A stretch of DNA of 20,037 nucleotides from Bacillota bacterium (GCA_023411225.1 JAEYPA010000158.1:1-20037), one strand, 5' to 3'. Counted from the stretch's first letter, positions 1 through 8,915 are shown. Made by a program: numbers and translations. The notes: generated by a model not told the origin, from the letters alone.

Positions 1-1272
1 GTTATAACTTGGATGCATACTTTTTCTCCTGCAAAATCCTGGATATTAGGATTGCAGGAATACAAGAAACCATTGCTCCACCTACATACTCAGTTTAACG
101 AAGAGATTCCTTACGATAGTATTGATATGGACTTTATGAATGAGAATCAATCTGCTCATGGTGATAGAGAGTATGGGCATATTGTAAGTCGCATGCGAAT
201 TGAGAGAAAGGTAGTAGTTGGTCATTGGAGTGATGAAATCGTACAAGGTAAAATAGCCTCTTTTATGCGTACAGCAATTGGTATTATGGAGAGTAGCCAT
301 ATTCGTGTAATGCGTGTAGCAGATAATATGCGAAATGTTGCTGTTACCGAAGGTGATAAAGTGGAAGCACAGATTAAATTTGGCTGGGAGATTGATACCT
401 ATCCGGTTAATGAGATTGCAGAAGCAGTAGCTGATGTTTCTACCTCTGATATCAATGCGTTAGTAGAAGAATATTATGACAAATACCATATTTTACTTGA
501 AGGAAGAGATCCTTTAGAGTTCAAAAAGCATGTTGCAGTACAGGCCCAGATTGAAATAGGATTTGAACGTTTCTTGAATGAAAAGAATTATCAAGCTATC
601 GTGACACATTTTGATGATCTTGGTAGTCTGAAGCAGCTACCTGGCCTTGCTATTCAGCGCCTTATGGAAAAAGGTTATGGTTTTGGAGCAGAAGGAGACT
701 GGAAGGTTGCTGCTATGGTCCGATTAATGAAGGTTATGACTGCAGGCGTTAAGGATGCCAAGGGAACTTCTATGCTAGAGGATTATACCTACAATTTGGT
801 AAAGGGCAAGGAAGGCATCCTACAGGCTCATATGCTAGAAATTTGTCCATCCATTGCAGATGGTCCAATCAGTATAAAATGCAATCCACTTAGCATGGGA
901 AACCGAGAGGATCCTGCAAGATTAGTATTTACTTCTAAAGAAGGAAGTGGAATTGCAACTTCCCTAATAGATCTTGGCAACAGATTCCGTCTCATTATCA
1001 ATGAGGTGGAGTGTAAGAAGAATGAGAAACCTATGCCAAAGCTTCCAGTTGCTACGAATTTCTGGGTTCCACAACCTGATATGTATACTGGTGCAGAGGC
1101 CTGGATATTGGCAGGTGGAGCACATCATACCGCATTTACCTATGATTTAACAGCAGAGCAGATGGGAGATTGGGCAAATGCTATGGGCATTGAAGCTGTG
1201 TTTATCGATAAGGATACTAAGATACGTGATTTTAAGAAGGACCTAATGTTAGGTGAGATTTTCTACAAATAA
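1..1272 (+). CDS. araA: L-arabinose isomerase, 5' end outside the window
   Basis: Converts L-arabinose to L-ribulose in the cytoplasm, the first step of isomerase-type arabinose use. The reading frame is open from base 1 (VITWMHTFSPAK...), and the family is about 495-500 residues long, so roughly 75-80 N-terminal residues are missing. The ATG at 13 is internal, because HTFSPAK is a conserved interior motif. The visible 423 residues include LLHLHTQFN, the Mn-site motifs GAEGDWK (Glu codon at 691), LEDYTY (Glu at 778), AHMLE (His at 829) and GGAHHT (His codons at 1123 and 1126), and LPKLPVA. By family knowledge these supply the catalytic Glu/Glu/His/His set, and all are intact. The stop is followed at once by the ribosome site of the kinase gene, so this is an operon with the kinase and araD. 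The promoter lies outside the window. Confidence 0.96.
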   Translation, partial: VITWMHTFSPAKSWILGLQEYKKPLLHLHTQFNEEIPYDSIDMDFMNENQSAHGDREYGHIVSRMRIERKVVVGHWSDEIVQGKIASFMRTAIGIMESSHIRVMRVADNMRNVAVTEGDKVEAQIKFGWEIDTYPVNEIAEAVADVSTSDINALVEEYYDKYHILLEGRDPLEFKKHVAVQAQIEIGFERFLNEKNYQAIVTHFDDLGSLKQLPGLAIQRLMEKGYGFGAEGDWKVAAMVRLMKVMTAGVKDAKGTSMLEDYTYNLVKGKEGILQAHMLEICPSIADGPISIKCNPLSMGNREDPARLVFTSKEGSGIATSLIDLGNRFRLIINEVECKKNEKPMPKLPVATNFWVPQPDMYTGAEAWILAGGAHHTAFTYDLTAEQMGDWANAMGIEAVFIDKDTKIRDFKKDLMLGEIFYK

Positions 1273-1285
1273 GGAGGAAAAATTT

Positions 1286-2878
1286 ATGGATACTAGGAAT
1301 TATATTGAAAGCGGTAAAGCTGTAATGGGAATAGAACTAGGTTCTACAAGAATTAAGGCTGTATTGATTGGAGAAGATTATAAGCCATTAGCTTCAGGAA
1401 GCTATGAGTGGGAGAATCAATTGGTGAATAATATCTGGACTTATTCTTTAGATGCAGTATGGAAAGGAATACGGGAATGTTACCAAAGCCTGAAGAAAGA
1501 AGTTTACAATACATATGGTGTAACAATAAAGAACCTGGGGGCTATCGGAATCAGTGCTATGATGCATGGATATCTGGCATTTGACGATAATGATGAGCTG
1601 TTGGTACCATTTCGTACTTGGCGCAATACGATAACAGAGGAAGCTGCTGATCTTCTTACTGAAAAATTACACTATAATATTCCACAGCGATGGAGCATAG
1701 CACACTTATTCCAAGCAATTCTTAATAAAGAAGAGCATGTGAAGGAGATTACATTCATTACTACTTTGGCGGGTTATGTTCACTGGCAGTTAACCGGAAG
1801 AAAGGTGTTAGGGGTCGGAGATGCTTCCGGCATGTTTCCAATAGACAGTAAAAGTAAGAACTATAATAAAGAGATGCTTGAAACCTTTCAACAGCTCATT
1901 ACATCCTACGAATATCCATGGACGATTGAAGAACTGTTACCTAAGGTGCTTCTTGCTGGTGAAGATGGTGGGTATCTCACCGAGATGGGCTGTAAATTGT
2001 TAGATGTAGAAGGTGATCTTAAAGCAGGAATTCCATTTTGTCCACCAGAAGGAGACGCAGGAACTGGTATGGTAGCAACCAACTCAGTTGCTGTAAGGAC
2101 TGGTAACGTTTCTGCTGGAACATCAATATTTGCTATGATTGTATTAGAAGATGAACTAAAACAAGTTCATAAAGAAATCGATATGGTTACTACACCTTCC
2201 GGAGATGCTGTGGCCATGGTACATTGCAATAACTGTACCTCAGATATCAATGCGTGGGTTAATCTCTTTTTAGATTTCGCAGGAAGCATGAACATGGCAG
2301 TAGACAAAGGCAAGTTATTTGAAATGCTATTTAATAAGGCGTTGGAGGCTGAGGCTGATTGTGGTGGCCTACTATCTTATAACTATTTTTCAGGTGAAAG
2401 TATCACTGGGTTTGATGAGGGACGTCCATTATTTGCCAGACAGCCAGACAGTCATTTTACCTTAGCTAATTTTATGAGATGTCACCTTTATTCCTCTTTA
2501 GCTTCCTTAAAAATCGGGCTAGATATCTTATTTAAAGAAGAACAGGTTACCATTGATAAAATCATGGGACATGGTGGGTTCTTTAAAACTAAGCTAGTCG
2601 GTCAGAGAATGATGGCAGCAGCAATGAATACTTCAGTTTCAGTCATGGAGACTGCTGGAGAAGGCGGTGCTTGGGGCATAGCGGTGCTTGCAGCATACTT
2701 GAATCATCAAGACAGCAAGGAAGAGTTAAGTGCATTCCTGAATGGTAAGGTATTTGACGGACAGATAGCTCATACTGTTAGTCCTGATATTAGGGATGTA
2801 GAAGGATTCGGACAGTTTATGAAGCTTTATACTAAGGGGCTTGAGATCGAACAGGCAGCTGTTGGTACAATGAGATAA
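1286..2878 (+). CDS. araK: FGGY-family carbohydrate kinase, probable L-ribulokinase (AraK-like)
   Basis: Probably phosphorylates L-ribulose to L-ribulose 5-phosphate. The protein has 530 residues with the two FGGY actin-like halves: an N-terminal phosphate loop GIELGSTRIKAVLI (about residues 15-28), EGDAGTG with Asp257 as likely catalytic base, GTGN-like VRTGNVSAGTS, and C-terminal AGEGGAWGIAVLAAY. Start chosen at ATG 1286, 8 bases after AAGGAGG (1271-1277); an upstream in-frame ATG at 1253 lies inside araA and has no ribosome site. The gene sits between araA and araD with gaps of 13 and 10 bases, exactly where a ribulokinase is expected. The sequence does not read like classical AraB. Clostridium acetobutylicum uses a distinct FGGY ribulokinase called AraK, and I infer this is of that type. 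A xylulokinase-like activity cannot be excluded from sequence alone. Confidence 0.82.
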   Translation: MDTRNYIESGKAVMGIELGSTRIKAVLIGEDYKPLASGSYEWENQLVNNIWTYSLDAVWKGIRECYQSLKKEVYNTYGVTIKNLGAIGISAMMHGYLAFDDNDELLVPFRTWRNTITEEAADLLTEKLHYNIPQRWSIAHLFQAILNKEEHVKEITFITTLAGYVHWQLTGRKVLGVGDASGMFPIDSKSKNYNKEMLETFQQLITSYEYPWTIEELLPKVLLAGEDGGYLTEMGCKLLDVEGDLKAGIPFCPPEGDAGTGMVATNSVAVRTGNVSAGTSIFAMIVLEDELKQVHKEIDMVTTPSGDAVAMVHCNNCTSDINAWVNLFLDFAGSMNMAVDKGKLFEMLFNKALEAEADCGGLLSYNYFSGESITGFDEGRPLFARQPDSHFTLANFMRCHLYSSLASLKIGLDILFKEEQVTIDKIMGHGGFFKTKLVGQRMMAAAMNTSVSVMETAGEGGAWGIAVLAAYLNHQDSKEELSAFLNGKVFDGQIAHTVSPDIRDVEGFGQFMKLYTKGLEIEQAAVGTMR

Positions 2879-2888
2879 GGAGGAAATT

Positions 2889-3596
2889 ATGTTAGAAGAA
2901 TTAAAAAGGTTGGTATATGAAGCAAATATGGAGCTTCCCAAAAGAGGTCTGGTTACCTATACTTGGGGTAATGTTAGTGGGATAGACAGGGCCACAGGAT
3001 ATGTAGTAATCAAACCTAGTGGAGTTGAGTATGATAAGCTTACTTCTAAGGACATGGTGGTTGTAGATTTGGAGGGTAATATAATTGAGGGGCAATTCAA
3101 TCCTTCTTCAGACACTCCTACGCATTTAGAATTGTATAGGAAATTCTCCGACATAGGAGGTATAGTACATACTCATTCTGTTGAGGCTACCGCTTGGGCG
3201 CAGGCAGGTAGAGATATTCCTCTATATGGTACTACCCATGCTGATTATTTTTATGGCTCAATTCCTTGTACCAGAGGCCTTACAGAGGAAGAAATTTCAG
3301 AGGCTTATGAAAAGAATACAGGTCTCGTTATTATTGAGACCTTTGAGAAGCAGAAGATAAATCCATCCTTTACTCCAGGGGTATTGTGTAAAAATCACGG
3401 ACCTTTTACCTGGGGGAAAGATGCACATGAGGCAGTTTATCATGCAGTGGTATTAGAAGAAGTAGCAAAGATGGCAGCTAAAACAGAGTACATTAATCAT
3501 GAAGTGACATCTGCTCCTGATTGTATCAGAGATAAGCATTTTTTCAGAAAGCATGGAGCCAATGCCTATTACGGACAGAAAGACATTTCTCATTGA
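2889..3596 (+). CDS. araD: L-ribulose-5-phosphate 4-epimerase
   Basis: Epimerises L-ribulose 5-phosphate to D-xylulose 5-phosphate, feeding the pentose phosphate or phosphoketolase routes. The 235-residue class II aldolase-like zinc protein matches the family length (E. coli AraD has 231). Visible motifs are LVTYTWGNVS, IKPSGV, PSSDTPTH, the zinc pair HTH (His94, His96), TTHADYFYG, NHGPF (third zinc His170) and the C-terminal HGANAYYGQ with Tyr228. All catalytic and metal residues of the E. coli enzyme have counterparts offset by one. AAGGAGG at 2877-2883 precedes the ATG, and the kinase stop (TAA 2876-2878) overlaps that ribosome site. This is the last gene of the visible ara operon. No clear hairpin terminator follows, and a promoter for the next operon overlaps the end of this gene. 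Confidence 0.97.
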   Translation: MLEELKRLVYEANMELPKRGLVTYTWGNVSGIDRATGYVVIKPSGVEYDKLTSKDMVVVDLEGNIIEGQFNPSSDTPTHLELYRKFSDIGGIVHTHSVEATAWAQAGRDIPLYGTTHADYFYGSIPCTRGLTEEEISEAYEKNTGLVIIETFEKQKINPSFTPGVLCKNHGPFTWGKDAHEAVYHAVVLEEVAKMAAKTEYINHEVTSAPDCIRDKHFFRKHGANAYYGQKDISH

Positions 3597-3621
3597 ACAG
3601 ATGACAGATAATAGTTATAAT
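3593..3621 (+). promoter_or_regulatory. Putative promoter of the sensor operon
   Basis: TTGAAC (3593-3598) and a perfect TATAAT (3616-3621) are separated by 17 bases. The -35 box overlaps the stop codon of araD, so the histidine kinase, lipoprotein and regulator genes can be transcribed separately from the enzyme operon. Read-through from araD is also possible because no terminator is visible between them. Confidence 0.55.
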
Positions 3622-3668
3622 TATATCCATAAATAGTGGAGTGCTAAAACAAATTGAGGGGAAATACA

Positions 3669-5150
3669 ATGAGAAAAGATGTCCGGTTCTCTATAAGAAA
3701 AAAAATACTGATGTTATCTGTGGGAACTGCGATACCTTTTCTGATTATGGTGGTTTATCTGGTAATATCCATGGCTGGGAACAGCGACACATACGAAAAG
3801 CTTGTAAGTAATATGACAATAGCCAATAATTATAATCTTAATTTTAAGGAAGAAATGGATGAAAGCTTATATAAATTGGTGGTAGGTTATGTAACCTTTG
3901 ACAATATTGCAAAGGACAAGACATTAAAGGATCCCTATGTGTTGATTGATGATCTGAGGAGTGAGTTTACAAAGCTAATGGATATTACCACGGAACCTGA
4001 GAGTAAAATCTGGCTTCAGAGTCTTCACCGTAATATCGATACTCTGGAAAAAAGAGTGGATGATATTAAGGAGAGTTCAAAGGCCGGTGGACGTTATAAA
4101 GAGAATATTGAAAAGCTGGAGAATAACATCTATATATTAACCGAGTTGATACAAGATGATATTCAGTATTATATCTATTACCAGACGAAGAGTATGGAAA
4201 AGGTAAATAATACGGTAAACAAGCAGATTGATGATTTTATTATATTATGTATTATAATAATTGTAGTGCTTGTTATCGTGGTAACGGTATTTGCATTGTT
4301 GATTGTTTCAGGTATACTTCGTCCTCTAAGGGGGCTGTATCGGGCCACTGAGAAGGTTGCAAATGGTGATTTTGATGCCAGAGCTACTGTGAATACTCAT
4401 GATGAGATATCTGTTTTGGCACAAGGATTTAATAATATGGCAGATAATATTCAGACCTTAATTGACAAAGTAAAAGAGGATGAAAGGAAAATGAGGCAGG
4501 TGGATCTTCGTCTGTTACAGGAACAAATCAATCCTCATTTTTTATACAATACCTTAGACACCATTATTTGGCTTATAGAAGGTAATGAAGTGGATCAAGC
4601 AGTTAATATGGTAGTGACCTTATCTAATTTTTTTCGTTTGGTACTCAGTAAGGGCAAGGAATTTATCTCTATCAAGGAAGAGGAACAACATATCAGTAGT
4701 TATCTGGAAATTCAGAAAATGCGTTATCATGATATTATGGAATATGACATTCAGATTGACAAAGTATTATATGACTATCAGATCCTTAAGCTGACACTTC
4801 AACCGGTGGTAGAAAATGCACTTTATCATGGCATAAAATACAAGAGGGCCAAGGGATATATCCATATTACAGCAGAAAAGGAAGGCAATGTCATCCATCT
4901 GGCTGTACGAGATAATGGTGTAGGAATGGATGAGGAAGAACTGGAGCAGCTACGAGATGAGATACAACATTCAGGTAATGAGCATGAAAAGGGTTTTGGA
5001 CTAGCAAATGTAAATGAAAGAATTCGAATGTATTTTGGTTCTGAATATGGTATGACAATTCAGTCTAAAAAAGGAAAAGGAACGCTCGTAGAAATCTCCA
5101 TTCCAGCGATAAAGGTCGAAGAGCAAGAGGAAGAGCTAGTTGGTGAATAA
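3669..5150 (+). CDS. YesM/LytS-type sensor histidine kinase
   Basis: Membrane sensor kinase of 493 residues. It has an N-terminal membrane helix (about 13-36), an extracellular helical sensor segment of about 160 residues rich in charged heptads, a second helix (about 194-217), a HAMP linker (GILRPLRGLYRATEKVANG), then a His_kinase domain with the phosphoacceptor in QINPHFLYNTLDTI (His290), and an HATPase domain with N-box VVENALYHG and glycine boxes DNGVGMD and GFGLANVNERI. Start chosen at ATG 3669 behind GAGGGG (3656-3661); a TTG at 3654 is in frame but overlaps that ribosome site. It is followed by a sugar-binding lipoprotein and an AraC-type response regulator. By analogy with the clostridial XylFII-LytS-YesN system the lipoprotein probably docks on the extracellular domain. 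Ligand identity is inferred from the arabinose context. Confidence 0.93.
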   Translation: MRKDVRFSIRKKILMLSVGTAIPFLIMVVYLVISMAGNSDTYEKLVSNMTIANNYNLNFKEEMDESLYKLVVGYVTFDNIAKDKTLKDPYVLIDDLRSEFTKLMDITTEPESKIWLQSLHRNIDTLEKRVDDIKESSKAGGRYKENIEKLENNIYILTELIQDDIQYYIYYQTKSMEKVNNTVNKQIDDFIILCIIIIVVLVIVVTVFALLIVSGILRPLRGLYRATEKVANGDFDARATVNTHDEISVLAQGFNNMADNIQTLIDKVKEDERKMRQVDLRLLQEQINPHFLYNTLDTIIWLIEGNEVDQAVNMVVTLSNFFRLVLSKGKEFISIKEEEQHISSYLEIQKMRYHDIMEYDIQIDKVLYDYQILKLTLQPVVENALYHGIKYKRAKGYIHITAEKEGNVIHLAVRDNGVGMDEEELEQLRDEIQHSGNEHEKGFGLANVNERIRMYFGSEYGMTIQSKKGKGTLVEISIPAIKVEEQEEELVGE

Positions 5151-5177
5151 GAAAGGAAGGTAGGAAGGTTGCATAAT

Positions 5178-6185
5178 ATGCGAAAAAGAAAATACATAGC
5201 TGTAACACTCACACTTTTGCTTATTCTACTGACTGGATGTGGAAGACCGATTAATTCGCTAGATAGCGATGATACGCTTACTCCGGTGGATAAAAGTCTT
5301 ATTGTTGTCGGAGTATCACAAATTGGAAGTGAGTCAGTCTGGAGAACAGCAAATACAACCTCTATACAGAATGAGTTTGTTAAGGAAAATGGATATTTTC
5401 TGATATTTGATAACGCAAGACAGAAACAGGAAAAACAGATAAAAGCGATACGAAGTTTTATCTCACAACAAGTGGACTATATCGTTTTTTCACCAATCAC
5501 AGAGACTGGATGGGATACCGTATTGCAGGAGGCAAAGGATGCTCATATTCCTGTTATTTTAATGGATAGGCAGGTGGATGTGAAGGATAAAAGTCTGTAT
5601 ACTACCTGGATTGGCTCTGATTTTAATCTGGAGGGACAGAATGCAGGAAAATGGCTAGAAGATTATCTTGAAAGTAAAGGGAAAGAGAAGATAAATATAG
5701 TAGTTCTGCAAGGAACCGAGGGGTCGACATCCGTAATTGGACGAACAGATGGATTTAATTCGATCGCAAAAAAACATGACAACTGGAAGATATTAGAACA
5801 AGTTGATGCAGAATATACAACTGCCAAGGGTTATGAGGTCATGGAAAATCTATTAAAAAAATATAAAGATATTGATGTAGTAGTGTCACAAAATGATGAT
5901 ATGACCTTTGGTGCAGTGGAAGCAATTCAAAAAGCCGGACTAACCTCTGGCGTAAATGGTGATATTACTATTATTTCCTTTGATGCTGTAACAGCTGCTT
6001 TAAAAATGGTTGAAAATGGGACAATTAATGTGGACATCGAGTGTAATCCAGAACAAGGGCCCTATATAGGTAAGGTAATTCAATCTCTGGAGCGAGGAGA
6101 GAAGGTTAAGAAAGCTTATTATATCGCTGAGAAAGTTTTTACTAAGGACAATGTCAGTGCTTATCTTAATAATAGGATATATTAA
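5178..6185 (+). CDS. YtfQ-like sugar-binding lipoprotein, probable sensor subunit
   Basis: Type I periplasmic-binding fold protein of 335 residues with an N-terminal RKRK stretch, a hydrophobic signal segment and the lipobox LLTGC, so it should be anchored to the outer face of the membrane. Segments VGVSQIGSES, QKQEKQIKAIRSF, TGWDTVLQEAKDA, VILMDRQVDVKDKSLY and SQNDDMTFGAVEAIQ are strongly reminiscent of the galactofuranose-binding protein YtfQ. It lies between the kinase (27 bases upstream) and the regulator (18 bases downstream), away from any permease gene, which argues for signalling rather than transport. Start chosen at ATG 5178 behind GGAAGG (5163-5168); TTG 5169 is a weaker alternative adding three residues. 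A second, transport-associated binding protein of the same fold is encoded at 9342. The ligand is probably L-arabinose or an arabinofuranose, by inference. Confidence 0.9.
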   Translation: MRKRKYIAVTLTLLLILLTGCGRPINSLDSDDTLTPVDKSLIVVGVSQIGSESVWRTANTTSIQNEFVKENGYFLIFDNARQKQEKQIKAIRSFISQQVDYIVFSPITETGWDTVLQEAKDAHIPVILMDRQVDVKDKSLYTTWIGSDFNLEGQNAGKWLEDYLESKGKEKINIVVLQGTEGSTSVIGRTDGFNSIAKKHDNWKILEQVDAEYTTAKGYEVMENLLKKYKDIDVVVSQNDDMTFGAVEAIQKAGLTSGVNGDITIISFDAVTAALKMVENGTINVDIECNPEQGPYIGKVIQSLERGEKVKKAYYIAEKVFTKDNVSAYLNNRIY

Positions 6186-6203
6186 TGAGGAGTTGTGGTG
6201 GTT

Positions 6204-7820
6204 ATGCTGAAAGTGTTTTTGGTAGAGGATGAGACAGTAATTAGAGAAGGGCTAAGGGATAATATTCCTTGGCAACAGTATGGATATCGCTTTGTGGGCG
6301 AAGCTGCAGATGGAGAAATTGCACTTCCACTCATTCGTAAGATGAAGCCGGATGTATTAATTGCGGATATAAAAATGCCATTTATGGATGGCTTATCTCT
6401 TAGTCGTATTGTAAATAGCGAATTCCCTAAAATGAAGATTATTATTATTAGCGGATATGATGATTTCGAATATGCAAGACAGGCGATTGAAGTGGGTGTA
6501 GAACAGTATTTATTAAAACCCATTACTAAACTGACGCTTAGAAATTCTCTACTAGAACTAAAAGAGAAAATCGAACAGGACAATCAGCAGAACGATTACC
6601 AAGTTATGTTCCAGAATGAAATGCATGAGTTTGAGCAATTTTCCCGTAGAAGATTTTTTGAACGGGTGCTTGTTGGAGAATTGTCCGTAAAGGAGATTTA
6701 TGAGGAGGCCTCTAAACTATTAATAGAAATAGATGCTGCCTGCTATAATTTACTGTTATTTTCTTTGCAGGAGAACAGTGAACATCATAGGAAAGAGGAG
6801 ATGGAGAAGTTTACGGAGATACAAGATGACATTCTACATTATTTTCTTAGGCATCCCAATTATGTTCTCTTCCGTTGCAATGTAAACACTTACGGTGTCT
6901 TAGTAAAAGGAGAAAAAGAGAAGATTACTGAACTTACAGAGAACAGTACCGAGCACATAAAAAGTGTCTGTTTTCCGGCAGAAAATCAAATCAGTTGGTA
7001 TGTAGCATATGGACTTCCAGTAGAACGCTTGAGTATGCTTCCTGAGTGCTATCAGGGTGCAAACCATTATTATTCTTATCGATTTATAATGCCTGAGGTT
7101 CATATTCTGAATAAAGAGACATTAAAAGAGTATATAAATATTAGTGAGGACAATAAAATTGAGAATGTAGATTCTAGAAAAATGGATCCGGAGATTATAC
7201 GTGATTTTCTGATTAAAGGTAGTCCCAGTGAAATAAACGATTTTGTTGACACCTATCTGCAAAGTATACACGAAACACTTGCTTCCAGGATGTTTCGTAA
7301 TTACGTAGTATTAAATATTCGATTTGCAGTAACTGCATTTTTAGAATCCTTAGGAGTAGCAAAAGAGGAATATATGAATATCACAAAGAACTACGGTCAG
7401 GAAATGAGCATGAAGGCGGAAAAAGTGCATGATTATTTTGTCCGTATGCTAGAAACGGCCATAAGCTTTCGAGAAAAAGAAAGTGATTATCAGAGAAGAA
7501 ACATATTGAGAAAGGCATTGGATTACATAAATGCCAACTATCATAAAGAAGCTCTATCCTTAAATAGTGTGGCAAATGAAGTTGATGTTAGTGCCAATTA
7601 TCTGAGTACGATATTTAGCCAGAGTATGCAAAAGACGTTTATTGAATATGTGACTGGAAAGAGGATGGAAAAGGCCAAGAAGCTCCTTAGGAATTCAGAT
7701 AAATCCTCCGGTGAAATTGCCTCGGAGGTTGGCTATAAGGATCCCCATTATTTTAGTTTTGTATTTAAAAAGACCCAGGGTTGCTCACCAAGAGAATACA
7801 GAACTGGGAAAAAAGCTTAA
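6204..7820 (+). CDS. YesN-type response regulator with AraC-family DNA-binding domain
   Basis: Two-component regulator of 538 residues. The receiver domain (residues 1-120) shows the acidic pair E8-D9, phosphoacceptor Asp55 in LIADIKMPFMDG, and the conserved Lys in YLLKPI. A long middle segment (about 120-425), typical of YesN proteins, links to two C-terminal AraC helix-turn-helix units (about 435-535, ending GEIASEVGYKDPHYFSFVFKK and CSPREYR). Start chosen at ATG 6204, 11 bases after GAGGAG (6187-6192); in-frame GTG codons at 6195 and 6198 are possible but too close to the ribosome site. The kinase at 3669 is the obvious partner. Likely targets are the ABC operon promoter at 8916-9341 and perhaps the ara enzyme operon, which is inference. 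It ends 9 bases from the convergent repressor gene, with no clear terminator between. Confidence 0.94.
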   Translation: MLKVFLVEDETVIREGLRDNIPWQQYGYRFVGEAADGEIALPLIRKMKPDVLIADIKMPFMDGLSLSRIVNSEFPKMKIIIISGYDDFEYARQAIEVGVEQYLLKPITKLTLRNSLLELKEKIEQDNQQNDYQVMFQNEMHEFEQFSRRRFFERVLVGELSVKEIYEEASKLLIEIDAACYNLLLFSLQENSEHHRKEEMEKFTEIQDDILHYFLRHPNYVLFRCNVNTYGVLVKGEKEKITELTENSTEHIKSVCFPAENQISWYVAYGLPVERLSMLPECYQGANHYYSYRFIMPEVHILNKETLKEYINISEDNKIENVDSRKMDPEIIRDFLIKGSPSEINDFVDTYLQSIHETLASRMFRNYVVLNIRFAVTAFLESLGVAKEEYMNITKNYGQEMSMKAEKVHDYFVRMLETAISFREKESDYQRRNILRKALDYINANYHKEALSLNSVANEVDVSANYLSTIFSQSMQKTFIEYVTGKRMEKAKKLLRNSDKSSGEIASEVGYKDPHYFSFVFKKTQGCSPREYRTGKKA

Positions 7821-7829
7821 ATACAGCAG

Positions 7830-8915
7830 TTATAGAGTTCTTTTTGGTGTACTGTTCCTTATTACTAATTCCCAAGGAATTTTATGGGAGGATATAGGTA
7901 GACCTTTGCATTTATCTACCATAAGTAAAGCAATCTTTTTTCCTACCTCATGAGGCTTATGTGATACTGAGGTGATTGTCAACATATCAGAAATACTAAG
8001 ATAGGTTTTGTCAAAGGAGACAATAGCCATATCCGCCGGAAGGTTGTAGCCTTCAGCTTTCAGTGCTTTCATTAACCAATATGCAATCTCATCATTATAG
8101 CAGACAATAGCAGTGCAGGACCTAAATGAGTTCTGCACTATTTTTTTGAGAAAAGAGTAATCATGATCTTTGTTTAATTGCTCTATGTCAGAAGTTCTAA
8201 ACCATGCAATTCTGTGATCTAAAACCATGAGATCATAATCACGCATTGTGTCCATAAATCCCTGAAATCTTTCAATTCCCTGTAAATCATCAGCATTAAA
8301 AATTCCACCAATAGCAGTATGACCTTGATCTACAAGATGCTGCACCAGTAAGGCGCTTCCCTGAATGTTGTCATCCTGTAGATATAAGCTTTCAGACAAT
8401 GCAGGATAGTGGTTATGTAAAAATATAATGTGAATTCCCTTACTCTTAAGTCTTTGATACAGATCCATATTGGGATTCGGAAGAGCACTTTTACATCCCT
8501 CCACAATAATACCTCTCGGTGGATTTTCAAGAACCTGGCTAAGTATTTGACGTTCGTTATAAGTTCGGTTTCCAGTCACAAAAATCTTACTTACATATCC
8601 ATTTTGATAAAGTGTACTAGTGATATCATTAACCACTCCCGGATAGATATATTTCTGACTTTCCGGCACAATAATACCAATCGTATTCTCGGAGCTGTTC
8701 ATAGACAAACCTGTGATAAAGGAACCACTTCCTTGTTTTTTTATAATCTGTGAATTTTTTTCTAGAATAGTTAGAGCTTGCCGTACTGTCTGTCGGCTTA
8801 CCTTATATTTCTTACAAAGCTCACCTTCAGTTGGAAGCTTGTTGATACCATTTTTAATGTTTTTTTGTATTAAGTCCTGTAAACAATTAGCGAGCCATTT
8901 ATATTTTACCGGCAT
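7830..8915 (-). CDS. araR: AraR-type transcriptional repressor (GntR DNA-binding domain plus LacI-type sugar domain)
   Basis: Cytoplasmic regulator of 361 residues. The N-terminal winged helix (about 1-70) has the GntR signature KLPTEGELCKKYKVSRQTVRQA and wing GSGSFI. The rest (about 75-355) is a Peripla_BP_3/LacI-type effector domain (IGIIVPESQ, RGIIVEGCKSA, AIVCYNDEIAYWLMKAL, MAIVSFDKT, TITSVSHKPHEVGKKIA). This GntR-LacI chimera is the architecture of AraR, which in Bacillus and clostridia represses arabinose genes until L-arabinose binds. It is divergent from the ABC transporter operon and adjacent to the ara genes, which supports the assignment. AAGGAG lies just upstream of the ATG on the minus strand. 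It probably represses itself and the transporter through sites in the 8916-9341 gap. The effector is inferred from context. Confidence 0.9.
   Translation of the reverse strand: MPVKYKWLANCLQDLIQKNIKNGINKLPTEGELCKKYKVSRQTVRQALTILEKNSQIIKKQGSGSFITGLSMNSSENTIGIIVPESQKYIYPGVVNDITSTLYQNGYVSKIFVTGNRTYNERQILSQVLENPPRGIIVEGCKSALPNPNMDLYQRLKSKGIHIIFLHNHYPALSESLYLQDDNIQGSALLVQHLVDQGHTAIGGIFNADDLQGIERFQGFMDTMRDYDLMVLDHRIAWFRTSDIEQLNKDHDYSFLKKIVQNSFRSCTAIVCYNDEIAYWLMKALKAEGYNLPADMAIVSFDKTYLSISDMLTITSVSHKPHEVGKKIALLMVDKCKGLPISSHKIPWELVIRNSTPKRTL

Noticed and set aside
13..1272. ATG at 13 as the start of araA
   Set aside because: It falls inside the conserved WMHTFSPAK block, the frame is open to base 1, and the protein would lack about 80 conserved residues; the gene is cut by the window edge.
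1253..1288. ATG at 1253 as kinase start
   Set aside because: It lies within the araA coding sequence without a ribosome site, while ATG 1286 has AAGGAGG at ideal distance.
6182..6583. 133-codon open frame on the minus strand
   Set aside because: It lies entirely opposite the receiver domain of the response regulator and the end of the lipoprotein gene; the protein is low in recognisable motifs and no ribosome site fits. It is a shadow of the coding strand.
7799..7845. Terminator between the response regulator and araR
   Set aside because: AGAACT/AGTTCT and AACTG/CAGTT pairs exist, but the stems are 5-6 bp with long loops and overlap coding sequence.
8430..8753. 107-codon open frame on the + strand
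   Set aside because: It is antisense to the well-supported araR gene, with no ribosome site or recognisable domain.
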